A DNA stretch of 8,093 bases from NCBI GenBank assembly GCA_016650435.1, contig JAENVT010000016.1:1-8093 (forward strand). Direction: 5' to 3'. Positions within the stretch are counted from its first letter, which is position 1. Every line of letters begins with the position of its first letter. The DNA comes from Ilumatobacteraceae bacterium (GTDB taxonomy: Bacteria > Actinomycetota > Acidimicrobiia > Acidimicrobiales > Ilumatobacteraceae). Both the position numbers and the translations under genes were made by a program. Below the pieces are notes generated by a model, which saw nothing but the letters and a program-made list of their open reading frames with translations, was not told where the DNA came from and searched no databases. Of the stretch, positions 1 through 6,559 are shown in pieces.

Positions 1-440
1 GGGGAATTGATCGTCATCGACGTCGTCGTCGTGTTGAGATCGATACCCGCGTACAGGTCTTCCATATCGGCCAACGAGTCGACCGCCACACCGCAACGAC
101 CGACCTCGCCCAACGCCATCGGGTGATCCGAATCGATCCCTAACAGGGTCGGCATGTCGAACGCCGTCGACAACCCGTCGCCACCAGATTTGATGATCTC
201 TTTGAATCGCCAGTTGGTGTCGTCGGCCGTGCCGAAACCGGCGAACATCCGCATCGTCCACAGCTTCGATCGGTACATCGACGCGTACGGACCGCGGGTG
301 TACGGAAACTGTCCGGGAAACTCGCCGTCGGCCGGGCCGTAGACCGGTTGGAGCGGTATGCCAGACATCGTCGTGAAGTCGGTATCACGAATGGACGACT
401 CAGCGAACGACTGTTCCCAGATTTCACGATTGGTCGGCAC
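1..440 (-). CDS. Acyl-CoA mutase large subunit (methylmalonyl-/isobutyryl-CoA mutase family), N-terminal part
   Basis: Adenosylcobalamin-dependent mutases of this family rearrange the carbon skeleton of short acyl-CoA thioesters. Only the first 146 residues are present; the gene runs off the left edge. Visible family blocks are DFTTMSG (residues 22-27), FPYTRGPY (45-52), [13 protein letters not shown] (60-72), [11 protein letters not shown] (89-99), DSDHP (103-107), [16 protein letters not shown] (111-126) and TTTTSMTIN (137-145). These form the start of the substrate-binding TIM barrel. Phe66 sits where methylmalonyl-CoA mutase has Tyr89 (WTIRQY) and where isobutyryl-CoA mutase has Phe, so an isobutyryl-type substrate is plausible. 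The GTG at 440 is preceded in frame by TAA four codons upstream. The next start would be ATG at 368, which would remove the conserved DFTT block, so GTG is preferred although no strong ribosome-binding site is seen. It lies 49 bp downstream of the oxidoreductase gene and is probably co-transcribed. The B12-binding domain or subunit is not visible. Confidence 0.92.
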   Translation of the reverse strand, partial: MPTNREIWEQSFAESSIRDTDFTTMSGIPLQPVYGPADGEFPGQFPYTRGPYASMYRSKLWTMRMFAGFGTADDTNWRFKEIIKSGGDGLSTAFDMPTLLGIDSDHPMALGEVGRCGVAVDSLADMEDLYAGIDLNTTTTSMTINS

Positions 441-489
441 GATCGCAGCTTATGTTGCAAGGTCGCGTTGTCGGCAGCGCTGGACAAGC

Positions 490-1407
490 TCAGGATTGGC
501 GGGCGAGGACGATCGGCGCGGCCTGCTCGAGATGCTCGACCCACAGCTGCGGTGTTGCCGGTTCGACTATCGGCAGGATCACGAACTTGGTAGTGCCGAC
601 GGCGACGAACTTGTCGATGGTGGCCATCAGCGCGTCCCATCCCTGTGGTATCAGCACGGTCGGGTCGGAGAGGTCAGGACGTCGCCTCGCCAAGAGGTCG
701 ACGACCGACTCCGGTATCGGGCCGAACGCGTACGAGATCAGAGCCCCGTAGTGATCGAGGTCGATGGACCGATCATGTTCGGCCAGCGTTGCCTCGATCG
801 TCTCGCGTCCCCGCGCTGCGTCGTCGGGCGTGACGAAGCTCGGCAGCCACCCGTCGGCCAAGCGTCCGACCCGGCGCAGCTCTGAAGGTGCGATCCCACC
901 CAACCACACGTCGAGATGGGCCTGCAGCGGCTTCGGCAACACTCGTAGTTCGTCGTAGTTGAAGCGCTCGCCATGATGCGTCAGCTTTCCTTCAGCCCAC
1001 GCGCCGCGCAGCACCGCCAACGACTCGTCGAACAGCTTGGCACGGGCGCCGCGTTCGACGCCGAACGCCTGCTGCTCGTGCGGGTCGGCAACCCCGAGCC
1101 CGAACGCCGGAAGCAGCCGGCCGTTCGACAACCGATCGAGCGTTGCCAGTTCCTTGGCGAGAACGATTGGATTGCGTCCGGGCAACACCATCACACTCAT
1201 CCCGAACTTCAACTTCGTCGTGCGACCCGCAGCAAACGCCATCCCGACGAGAGGGTCTGGTGCATCACCGCCGATTCGTTCACTGAGCCACAAGCTGTCG
1301 TACCCGAGCCGTTCGAGGGCATCGACGACCGTGGCGAAGCCGTCGTCGTTGAGGCGTGTACGTGTGCCGAAGGCGTAACCAATGCGGACCTTTGCGGTGT
1401 CAACCAC
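490..1407 (-). CDS. LLM-class F420-dependent oxidoreductase
   Basis: A 305-residue flavin/F420-type oxidoreductase of the bacterial luciferase-like monooxygenase (TIM-barrel) superfamily, cytosolic. Visible marks are RIGYAFGTRT at residues 8-17 (first barrel strand), ALERLGYDSLWLSER (30-44), the strongly conserved ELATLDRLSNGRLLPAFGLG block (86-105), LPKPLQ followed by VWLGG (157-171), and GRLADGWLPS (181-190). Length and blocks fit the single-domain F420-dependent oxidoreductases abundant in mycobacteria and Acidimicrobiia. The sequence does not reveal the substrate, and use of F420 rather than FMN is inferred from the family. The start is GTG at 1407. An in-frame TGA lies seven codons upstream, and no better start precedes the first barrel strand. 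The gene follows the small membrane protein gene by 32 bp and precedes the mutase by 49 bp, suggesting one transcript. Confidence 0.93.
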   Translation of the reverse strand: MVDTAKVRIGYAFGTRTRLNDDGFATVVDALERLGYDSLWLSERIGGDAPDPLVGMAFAAGRTTKLKFGMSVMVLPGRNPIVLAKELATLDRLSNGRLLPAFGLGVADPHEQQAFGVERGARAKLFDESLAVLRGAWAEGKLTHHGERFNYDELRVLPKPLQAHLDVWLGGIAPSELRRVGRLADGWLPSFVTPDDAARGRETIEATLAEHDRSIDLDHYGALISYAFGPIPESVVDLLARRRPDLSDPTVLIPQGWDALMATIDKFVAVGTTKFVILPIVEPATPQLWVEHLEQAAPIVLARQS

Positions 1408-1439
1408 GGGCGTGCTGCCCGAGGCTCACCGCACAGGGT

Positions 1440-1757
1440 TCAACTTGAAGGGCCGTCCAGCACGAGACGACGGGCCACACGCCGTACGCCCGATGAATCG
1501 ATCGTGACGAAGCCATCGCCGCATCGTGACACAACGGTGAAGCGGTGTTGCGAACGAACACGCGCCGGGATGAGCTGGATGCGGTGCCACCCAAGCAACG
1601 ACGCCGTCACGATGACACCGACGATGATGACCGGCTCGGGAACTCGACTGGCCAGCAGGCCGGCCATGAGCGCGGCACCTGCGCCGGCGATCAACAACCG
1701 GAGGATCAAAGTTGTTGGAGATGTTGCAGGTGTGCGGTACATGGCGTTCACATTCAT
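1440..1757 (-). CDS. Small two-helix membrane protein of unknown function
   Basis: I do not recognise a family for this 105-residue protein. It has a short polar N-terminus and two hydrophobic segments, about residues 17-36 (LILRLLIAGAGAALMAGLLA) and 42-58 (PVIIVGVIVTASLLGWH), separated by a short SRVPE turn, so it looks like a helical hairpin. A basic stretch with Arg59, Arg66 and Arg68 follows, then about 40 residues that could form beta strands (FTVVSRCGDGFVTIDSSGV, then RRVARRLVLDG). By the positive-inside tendency this tail is probably cytoplasmic. The ATG at 1757 is taken as start; ATG at 1742 (residue 6) is possible, and neither has a strong ribosome-binding site. It lies 32 bp upstream of the oxidoreductase and probably heads that transcript. 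It is treated as real because it has clean membrane segments, fills the gap between same-strand genes and keeps their codon bias. Confidence 0.7.
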   Translation of the reverse strand: MNVNAMYRTPATSPTTLILRLLIAGAGAALMAGLLASRVPEPVIIVGVIVTASLLGWHRIQLIPARVRSQHRFTVVSRCGDGFVTIDSSGVRRVARRLVLDGPSS

Positions 1758-1797
1758 ATAGACGCTCGACAGGGCCCTTTGGATTCATTTTCGGCAA

Positions 1798-1815
1798 GTT
1801 GTTTTGAAAATCAAC
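1798..1815. other. Imperfect palindrome in AT-rich intergenic gap
   Basis: The 98-bp gap between the amidase stop and the membrane-protein start is richer in A/T than its surroundings. It contains GTTGTTTTGAAAATCAAC, whose two halves match as inverted repeats in GTTG/CAAC and TTT/AAA with single mismatches between. It could be an operator or a weak transcript-end structure. On the minus strand TTGATT (a partial -35 match) overlaps it, but no good -10 follows at the right distance. The evidence is weak. Confidence 0.25.
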
Positions 1816-1849
1816 AAATCGTCATACAACCGGCACAGAACCCGATCGA

Positions 1850-1863
1850 CCGACGTCAGTCGG
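1850..1863 (-). terminator. Short hairpin straddling the amidase stop codon
   Basis: A 5-bp perfect stem (CCGAC / GTCGG) with a 4-nt loop; the loop and its edge hold the amidase TGA. No T-run follows on the minus strand, so a classical intrinsic terminator is not shown. It is listed because similar stop-codon hairpins occur at two other gene ends in this window. Confidence 0.25.
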
Positions 1864-3289
1864 CAGGGTGGCGGTCTGCCCACGGCTGGGCAGACTCGAC
1901 CTGGGCGGCCACTCTCAGTAGCACGTCCTCACATCCGTATGCGCCGACCAGCTGTACGCCGATCGGCAGTCCGGCGCTGTTCCAGTGCAATGGGAGATTG
2001 ATCGCCGGCTGTCCGCTGGAGTTGAACGGCGGGGTGAAGGGCACGAACGCGCCCGCCCTCACCATCGGAGTCATCGGCGCAGCAGGATCGTTCGCGAACG
2101 TGCCGATCAATGTCGGCGGTTCGGCGAGCGTCGGCGTGAGCAACAGGTCCCATCCGTTGGCCCACCACTGGTGCAACGCCCGACGAAATTCGACGTTGGC
2201 CGCGAGCGCCAGCGCATAGTCGACACCGCTGACGCTCTGGGCGAAGGCCACCTGGGCACGGTTGACGGCCTCGAAGTCGCCGTCGTTCGTTACCCGGCCG
2301 AGCTGCGCTTCGATCCGTTGCACCGCGACGCCCATGTTGGTGCTCCACAGCGCCGAGAAGCGGCGGCCGAATGCACGGTTCGCCAACGCCGCGGGGTAGC
2401 CGTGCTCGACGTGATGACCGAGTGATTCGAGCAGCGCCGCAGCCGACCGAGCGGCGTCGCGACAATCGTCGTGCAATGGGTCGCCCAGGGGATGCTCGTC
2501 GAGAAGACCGATTCGCAATCGACCCGGATCTGCGCCTACTTCGACGACATACGGTCGCAGTGGCTTCGGTGCGATGACGGTGTCGCCGACACCGGGGCCC
2601 TGCACTGCATCGAGAAGCGCGGCCGTGTCGCGCACGGTACGGCTGACGCACAGTTCGACTCCGAGGTTGCTCTCGTCGCGGAATGGGCCGAGCGTGATCC
2701 GTCCTTGCGATGGCTTCAGGCCGACCAGACCGCAGCACGAGGCTGGGATTCGGATCGACCCTCCGCCATCACTGGCGTGGGCGAACGGGACCATTCCCGA
2801 GGCCACGGCAGCGGCCGATCCTCCACTGGAGCCACCCGGTGAATGTTCGAGACTCCACGGATTCCTCGTCGCGCCCCACGCGATCGGTTCGGTTGTCGGC
2901 AGGCTGCCGAACTCAGGACTATTGGTGCGTCCGGCAATGTTCAGGCCTGCCTCGCGGAAACGACTGACCAGCGTCGTGTCGGTCGGCGAAATTGGAAGCG
3001 TTTGACGCAACGCCTGGCACCCATTGGTCAGCGGCTGGCCGGCGTAGTGGGCCCACAAGTCCTTGAGCAGAAACGGCACCCCGCGGAATGGGCCGTCGGG
3101 AAGTTGTGGCGCTGCCTCGCGAGCCTCGTCGAACCAGCGGATGATGACGGCGTTCAGCGCCGGATCGAGCGACTCGATCCGTTCGATCGCGGCCTCGAGC
3201 AGTTCGGCAGCCGACGCGTCGCCACGCCGGACCAAAGCTGCCTGGTCGGTGGCATCCATCCATCTGGTTTCTGTTGCAAGTGAACCCAT
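1856..3289 (-). CDS. Amidase signature family hydrolase
   Basis: A 477-residue serine hydrolase of the amidase signature family, which cleaves carboxamide C-N bonds. Members include aliphatic and aryl amidases, 6-aminohexanoate-cyclic-dimer hydrolase and GatA-like proteins. The Ser-cisSer-Lys triad is intact: Lys76 in FLLKDL, cis-Ser154 in PGGSSGGSAAAVASG, and nucleophile Ser178 in DGGGSIRIPASCCGLVGLKPS. The Ser154-Ser178 spacing of 24 matches fatty acid amide hydrolase. DATDQAALVRRGDASAAELLEAAI (12-35) is the usual N-terminal helix region. The start is set at ATG 3289; the frame extends to 3349, but that would run into the divergent exporter gene and add a segment unlike the family. ATG 3259 is another option. 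There are no signal peptide or GatB/GatC neighbours, so a free-standing catabolic or detoxifying cytosolic amidase is more likely than tRNA amidotransferase. The substrate is unknown. Confidence 0.95.
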   Translation of the reverse strand: MGSLATETRWMDATDQAALVRRGDASAAELLEAAIERIESLDPALNAVIIRWFDEAREAAPQLPDGPFRGVPFLLKDLWAHYAGQPLTNGCQALRQTLPISPTDTTLVSRFREAGLNIAGRTNSPEFGSLPTTEPIAWGATRNPWSLEHSPGGSSGGSAAAVASGMVPFAHASDGGGSIRIPASCCGLVGLKPSQGRITLGPFRDESNLGVELCVSRTVRDTAALLDAVQGPGVGDTVIAPKPLRPYVVEVGADPGRLRIGLLDEHPLGDPLHDDCRDAARSAAALLESLGHHVEHGYPAALANRAFGRRFSALWSTNMGVAVQRIEAQLGRVTNDGDFEAVNRAQVAFAQSVSGVDYALALAANVEFRRALHQWWANGWDLLLTPTLAEPPTLIGTFANDPAAPMTPMVRAGAFVPFTPPFNSSGQPAINLPLHWNSAGLPIGVQLVGAYGCEDVLLRVAAQVESAQPWADRHPAD

Positions 3290-3314
3290 GGGGCCTTGTG
3301 TAGCACGTCCAATT

Positions 3315-3321
3315 AGGGTGG
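3315..3321 (+). promoter_or_regulatory. Possible ribosome-binding site for the MFS gene
   Basis: AGGGTGG ends 9 nt before the GTG at 3331. It supports GTG over the ATG at 3361, which has no purine-rich stretch in front. The match is partial. Confidence 0.4.
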
Positions 3322-3330
3322 CCGTTCGCC

Positions 3331-4608
3331 GTGTCCACCTCGCAAGCAACCCCCTCGCCGATGACTACTCGACAGGTGTGGCAGTCGCCTCCTGTCCGTC
3401 GCTTGCTGATCAGCAACGGCATCCTCACCAGTGGCATCGCGTTGCAGTCCACGGCGTTGTTGAAGCAGGCCTACGACATCACAGGGCGCACGTCGGATCT
3501 CGGTTGGATGGGCCTCGCCGAATTCCTGCCGATCGCCTTGCTGGTGCTCGTGACCGGATCGTTGGCCGACCATTTCAATCGCAAGACGATCGCCCTCATC
3601 ACCGTTGGCGCCGAGGTGTTCACGTCTGGCGCCCTCCTGTTCTACGCCGTCGGCAAACCAACGTCGGTCATGCCTCTGTTCGGAATCGCGTTCGCGTTCG
3701 GGATCGCCCGTGCCTTTCAGGCGCCGGCAACGAGGGCGATGCCACCAATGGTCGCACCGGTGGGCGCGCTGCCCAAAGTGATCGCGTTGTACTCCGCGGT
3801 CTGGACCGGTTCGATCATCGTCGGTCCAGCAATCGGCGGGTTTCTCTACGCAGTGGATCCGTGGGTCGCGTATCTCGGCTCGACGACGTTGATCTTGGTG
3901 AGCGCCCTAGTGCTGTCGACGCAGACCTTCGTGCGCGAACCGTTGCCGCCCGACCCCGAGAATCGGCCGACCCTTCGGACGGCGGTCGAAGGCCTGCTCT
4001 TCATCCGCCGCACACCTGTGCTGTTGGCAGCGATCGCCCTCGACCTCTTTGCCGTCCTGTTCGGGGGAGCCGTGGCATTGATCCCCGTGATCGCCAAAGA
4101 CCGCTTGGGGGTCGGAGACGTCGCCTACGGATGGCTACGCGCTGCTCCCGGTTTTGGCGCGGCCGCGATGGCCTTGGTGATGGCTGCGCGTCCCGTACGG
4201 AGACACGTCGGCAAGACGCTGCTCGTTGTCGTCGGGGTGTTCGGTGTTGGCACCGTCGTGCTCGGCGTGACCCGCAACTACCTACTGGCGTTCCTCGCGT
4301 TGGTCGTTCTCTCCGCCGCCGACATGGTCAGCGTCTTCATCCGCGGCTCACTCGTGCCGCTGGTCACTCCCGACGAAAAGCGCGGCAGGGTGCTAGCTGT
4401 CGAGTCTGTGTTCATCGGCGCGTCCAACGAATTGGGAGCGTTCGAGAGCGGCATGGTCGCTCAAGCGTTCGGAACGTCAGCAACCGTCATCGGCGGCGGT
4501 GTGGCGACCTTGGCGGTCGTCGGTGTCTGGTGGTTCGCGTTCCCGTCGCTGCGAATGATCGATCGCTTCGAGGAGCTCGAACGAAGCGACTCGACCGAGT
4601 CGCACTGA
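3331..4608 (+). CDS. MFS transporter, EntS-like (MFS_3) exporter
   Basis: A 425-residue inner-membrane exporter of the major facilitator superfamily with about 12 hydrophobic segments, for example around residues 59-78, 86-106, 150-173, 176-195, 230-254, 296-313 and 386-405. The motif-A loop between helices 2 and 3 is GSLADHFNRKT (76-86). The C-terminal half carries the pattern TPDEKRGRVLAVESVFIGAS then NELGAFESGMVAQAFG (346-381), typical of the EntS/TMEffector-type MFS_3 branch, whose members export siderophores or drugs. The substrate cannot be read from sequence, and no siderophore or antibiotic biosynthesis gene lies nearby. The start is GTG at 3331 with a partial ribosome-binding site; ATG at 3361 would lose ten polar residues and no helix. 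It diverges from the amidase across 41 bp, so their promoters must be very close or overlapping, and it converges on the next gene with a 6-bp gap. Confidence 0.93.
   Translation: MSTSQATPSPMTTRQVWQSPPVRRLLISNGILTSGIALQSTALLKQAYDITGRTSDLGWMGLAEFLPIALLVLVTGSLADHFNRKTIALITVGAEVFTSGALLFYAVGKPTSVMPLFGIAFAFGIARAFQAPATRAMPPMVAPVGALPKVIALYSAVWTGSIIVGPAIGGFLYAVDPWVAYLGSTTLILVSALVLSTQTFVREPLPPDPENRPTLRTAVEGLLFIRRTPVLLAAIALDLFAVLFGGAVALIPVIAKDRLGVGDVAYGWLRAAPGFGAAAMALVMAARPVRRHVGKTLLVVVGVFGVGTVVLGVTRNYLLAFLALVVLSAADMVSVFIRGSLVPLVTPDEKRGRVLAVESVFIGASNELGAFESGMVAQAFGTSATVIGGGVATLAVVGVWWFAFPSLRMIDRFEELERSDSTESH
4586..4603. terminator. Hairpin at convergent gene ends, putative bidirectional terminator
   Basis: A perfect 7-bp inverted repeat (GCGACTC / GAGTCGC) with a 4-nt GACC loop. 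It lies in the last codons of the MFS gene, 2 nt before its TGA, and 11 nt past the stop of the opposing lipoprotein gene. It is well placed to end both transcripts. There is no clear T-run on the plus strand; on the minus strand it is followed by TTCGTTCG. Function is inferred from position and symmetry. Confidence 0.5.
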
Positions 4609-4614
4609 AGGTCA

Positions 4615-5799
4615 TCAACCAGGCGCGGCGTTGTTGATGTCGTTGGGCAACTCTCCGAATGATGTGAGCATTGACCGGACGGCAGCGTTGTCGACTCCGG
4701 TGACCAGTGGCGTAGCTGCTGCCGTGGCGATGTTCCAGATCCACAGGTCGCTCGGACCGGTGCAGCCCGTTGCTCGCACCGACAGAACCAGTTGCTGAGG
4801 ATCGAGCCAGCCGACCGGCTCCGTCGACTGTGCGGCGAACGCGGCGGGCTGGTCGGCGACCGCAGTGCCATTCGAAATTTGCGATCGAGTGAGCCCGGTG
4901 CACGCACCGATTCGCCATGCGATAGCGGCGCCGGGGGTGGTGCCAACGGTGACCTTGGCGATTGGCTCGGTCACTTGAGCGATGTCGGTCAGCGTCAGCC
5001 CCGGCAGGTCGAGCGCGTGGATGTGGATCGTGCCGTTGTGGTGATCGTGCACGAAGTAGACCCGAGACCCTGACGCATCCGGGTCGATCTCGGTGATCGT
5101 GGTCGTCGGCTGATCGAGTTGGGCGATCAGTTGGGGATTCTCGCCGCGGTTGCTGGCCACGAACAGGCCGGCCGTGCCATCGGCGGCTTGACCGGCAGCG
5201 AAGATGTTTCGTCCGGCCGGGTGGTAGGCAGCGACGTCGGTTCGCTCGAGGAAGCTGATGTCAGTTCGGGTCTCGGGTTGACCTGCGGTGCGCCACAGCA
5301 GATGGTTGTCGGCCAGAGCCGGGGCGATCAAGGCTTTGCCCGTCGGGTACGACCATGTCACCCGAGTGTTGGTTGCGAAGTACCCGCTCGGCAGGGCCTG
5401 CGTTCCGTCGAACACCGTGATCGAGTTCAGCAACACCCGATCACCGGCAGGTGACCACTGGAACGGCCCGACGTTGTCGAGCGTCAACTCCGTCAGGCAA
5501 GTCGTGGTGCCGTCGGCTTGGTTGATGCCGTACATGCGGGTGCCGGTTTCGAACGTGATCTCCGCCGCAAGAGTGGGTGGAGCGAAAACGCACGCTCCGG
5601 TCGGCAAGGCGAGAGTGCTCGTGGGGGTTGCGACCACAGCCGCCGCGGTCGTCGCAACAACGGTGGATGTGGTCGGGGGGACGGTGTCGCTAGGCGTGCC
5701 GATGGGCGGCAGCGTCTGTGTGGTCGTCGATCCGCCGTCCACATTGCATCCCGCGGCGAGCACCGCAATTCCCACCGCGACGCACATCAACCGCCTCAT
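4615..5799 (-). CDS. Thr-linker lipoprotein with probable beta-propeller (TolB/WD40-like) domain
   Basis: A 394-residue exported protein. The N-terminus MRRLMCVAVGIAVLAAGC has a basic start, a hydrophobic core and a lipobox (LAAGC, lipidated Cys18), predicting a lipoprotein on the outer face of the membrane. Residues 24-67 form a Thr/Pro/Ala/Val-rich linker. The remainder is beta-rich with phrases of TolB/WD40-like propellers, such as MYGINQADGTTTCL (89-102) and FQWSPAGDRVLL (113-124), later repeated less clearly as YHPAGRNIFAAG and DPDASGSRVYFVHD. Four Cys residues outside the lipobox (70, 101, and two near the C-terminus in GACTG and GCTG) could form disulfides. ATG at 5799 is chosen because it opens the signal peptide directly; ATG at 5823 would add eight residues, and the frame extends further to 5919 without signal-like sequence. 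No enzymatic motif is seen. It is divergent from the M23 lipoprotein and convergent with the MFS gene. Confidence 0.85.
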   Translation of the reverse strand: MRRLMCVAVGIAVLAAGCNVDGGSTTTQTLPPIGTPSDTVPPTTSTVVATTAAAVVATPTSTLALPTGACVFAPPTLAAEITFETGTRMYGINQADGTTTCLTELTLDNVGPFQWSPAGDRVLLNSITVFDGTQALPSGYFATNTRVTWSYPTGKALIAPALADNHLLWRTAGQPETRTDISFLERTDVAAYHPAGRNIFAAGQAADGTAGLFVASNRGENPQLIAQLDQPTTTITEIDPDASGSRVYFVHDHHNGTIHIHALDLPGLTLTDIAQVTEPIAKVTVGTTPGAAIAWRIGACTGLTRSQISNGTAVADQPAAFAAQSTEPVGWLDPQQLVLSVRATGCTGPSDLWIWNIATAAATPLVTGVDNAAVRSMLTSFGELPNDINNAAPG

Positions 5800-5839
5800 G
5801 ATGCACAACGGTAGATCCCTCATGACAGGCTGGCAGACC

Positions 5840-6559
5840 ATGGCTGTCTTGCGGAACGCGATTGTCATGTGCGCGCTGATTGCCGGGTGCTCTGCCGGCG
5901 CCGTCGCACCGGCGACCACTGCGTCGCAACCGACAATCGCGCCGTCAACGAGCGAGGCCGTAGCGACGACGACAACGACGCCCCGCGTCCCATCGACGAC
6001 GACCTCGACGACGATCCCGCGGCCGCTGCTCTACGTCTTCCCGTTCACCGGCACGAAGGTCAGCTATGGCCGCAAGCACCACGACTATCCGGCGACCGAC
6101 GTCTTCGGTTGCGGAGCCGACGTCGTTGCACCGATCGGTGGCACGGTCAAGGAGATCCGCACGACCGACCCGTGGGATCCGAAGGTCAACGACCCGGCAA
6201 CGCGCGGTGGAAAGTACGTCTCGCTGTATGGCGACGATGGGGTGCGTTACTACTTCGCCCATCTCGATTCCGTCGCGGTCAAACCTGGCGATGTGGTCGA
6301 GGGTGGCACCCAGCTCGGCATCATGGGCCAGACCGGCGATGCTCGCAATTCGGTGTGCCACACGCACATCGGAATTTCATGGCCGTGTAACAACAAGGAG
6401 TGGGCAGTTCGCCGAGGCGAGATCTGGCCATGGAAGTACCTCGACGCCTGGCGCAAGGGCGAACAGCTTTCGCCAGTCGACGAGGTCGCTGCGGCGAAGG
6501 CCAAGAATCCCGATGCGTGCAACTTGGCGGTACTGGCGCCGACCGCAGGCGATGCATAG
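5840..6559 (+). CDS. M23 (LytM-type) peptidase-domain lipoprotein
   Basis: A 239-residue predicted surface lipoprotein with a zinc metallopeptidase domain of the M23/LytM family, which cuts peptide cross-bridges or stem peptides of peptidoglycan or acts as a non-catalytic activator. The signal peptide MAVLRNAIVMCALIAGC ends in lipobox LIAGC (Cys17). Residues 24-62 are a Thr/Pro/Ser tether. The M23 domain spans about 63-200: HHDYPATDVFG (80-90) supplies His81 and Asp87, DVVAPIGGTV (94-103) is the core beta hairpin, YYFAHL (137-142) holds His141, and CHTHIGI (173-179) is the HxH zinc/base motif. All expected residues are present, so it is probably active. Cys91, Cys173, Cys183 and Cys227 could form disulfides. 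ATG 5840 is preferred; ATG 5822 gives six extra residues with the same signal. The frame opens as far back as 5288 but is there antisense to the propeller lipoprotein. Confidence 0.92.
   Translation: MAVLRNAIVMCALIAGCSAGAVAPATTASQPTIAPSTSEAVATTTTTPRVPSTTTSTTIPRPLLYVFPFTGTKVSYGRKHHDYPATDVFGCGADVVAPIGGTVKEIRTTDPWDPKVNDPATRGGKYVSLYGDDGVRYYFAHLDSVAVKPGDVVEGGTQLGIMGQTGDARNSVCHTHIGISWPCNNKEWAVRRGEIWPWKYLDAWRKGEQLSPVDEVAAAKAKNPDACNLAVLAPTAGDA

Noticed and set aside
973..1761. Long plus-strand open frame (262 aa)
   Set aside because: It lies antisense to the oxidoreductase and small membrane protein, has no family pattern and is rich in Arg/Pro/Thr as expected of a shadow frame in GC-rich DNA.
1929..2738. 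269-aa minus-strand frame inside the amidase
   Set aside because: It is an Arg-rich shadow of the amidase in another frame, with no start signal or domain.
3290..3349. Upstream extension of the amidase frame by 20 residues
   Set aside because: It adds a sequence unlike amidase N-termini and would overlap the start of the divergent exporter; ATG 3289 gives a normal family length.
3063..4637. 524-aa plus-strand open frame across the MFS gene
   Set aside because: It is very Arg-rich with no membrane or domain pattern; the overlapping frame encodes a clear MFS protein.
5288..5839. N-terminal extension of the M23 frame
   Set aside because: It is antisense to the propeller lipoprotein; the signal peptide and lipobox begin at 5840 (or 5822).
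5950..6018. GAC/ACG trinucleotide-rich stretch, similar to the one at 8-35, as possible repeat array
   Set aside because: It simply encodes Thr-rich linker sequence (and the TTTT of the mutase at the left edge); there are no regular repeat units or spacers, so it is neither CRISPR nor a satellite.
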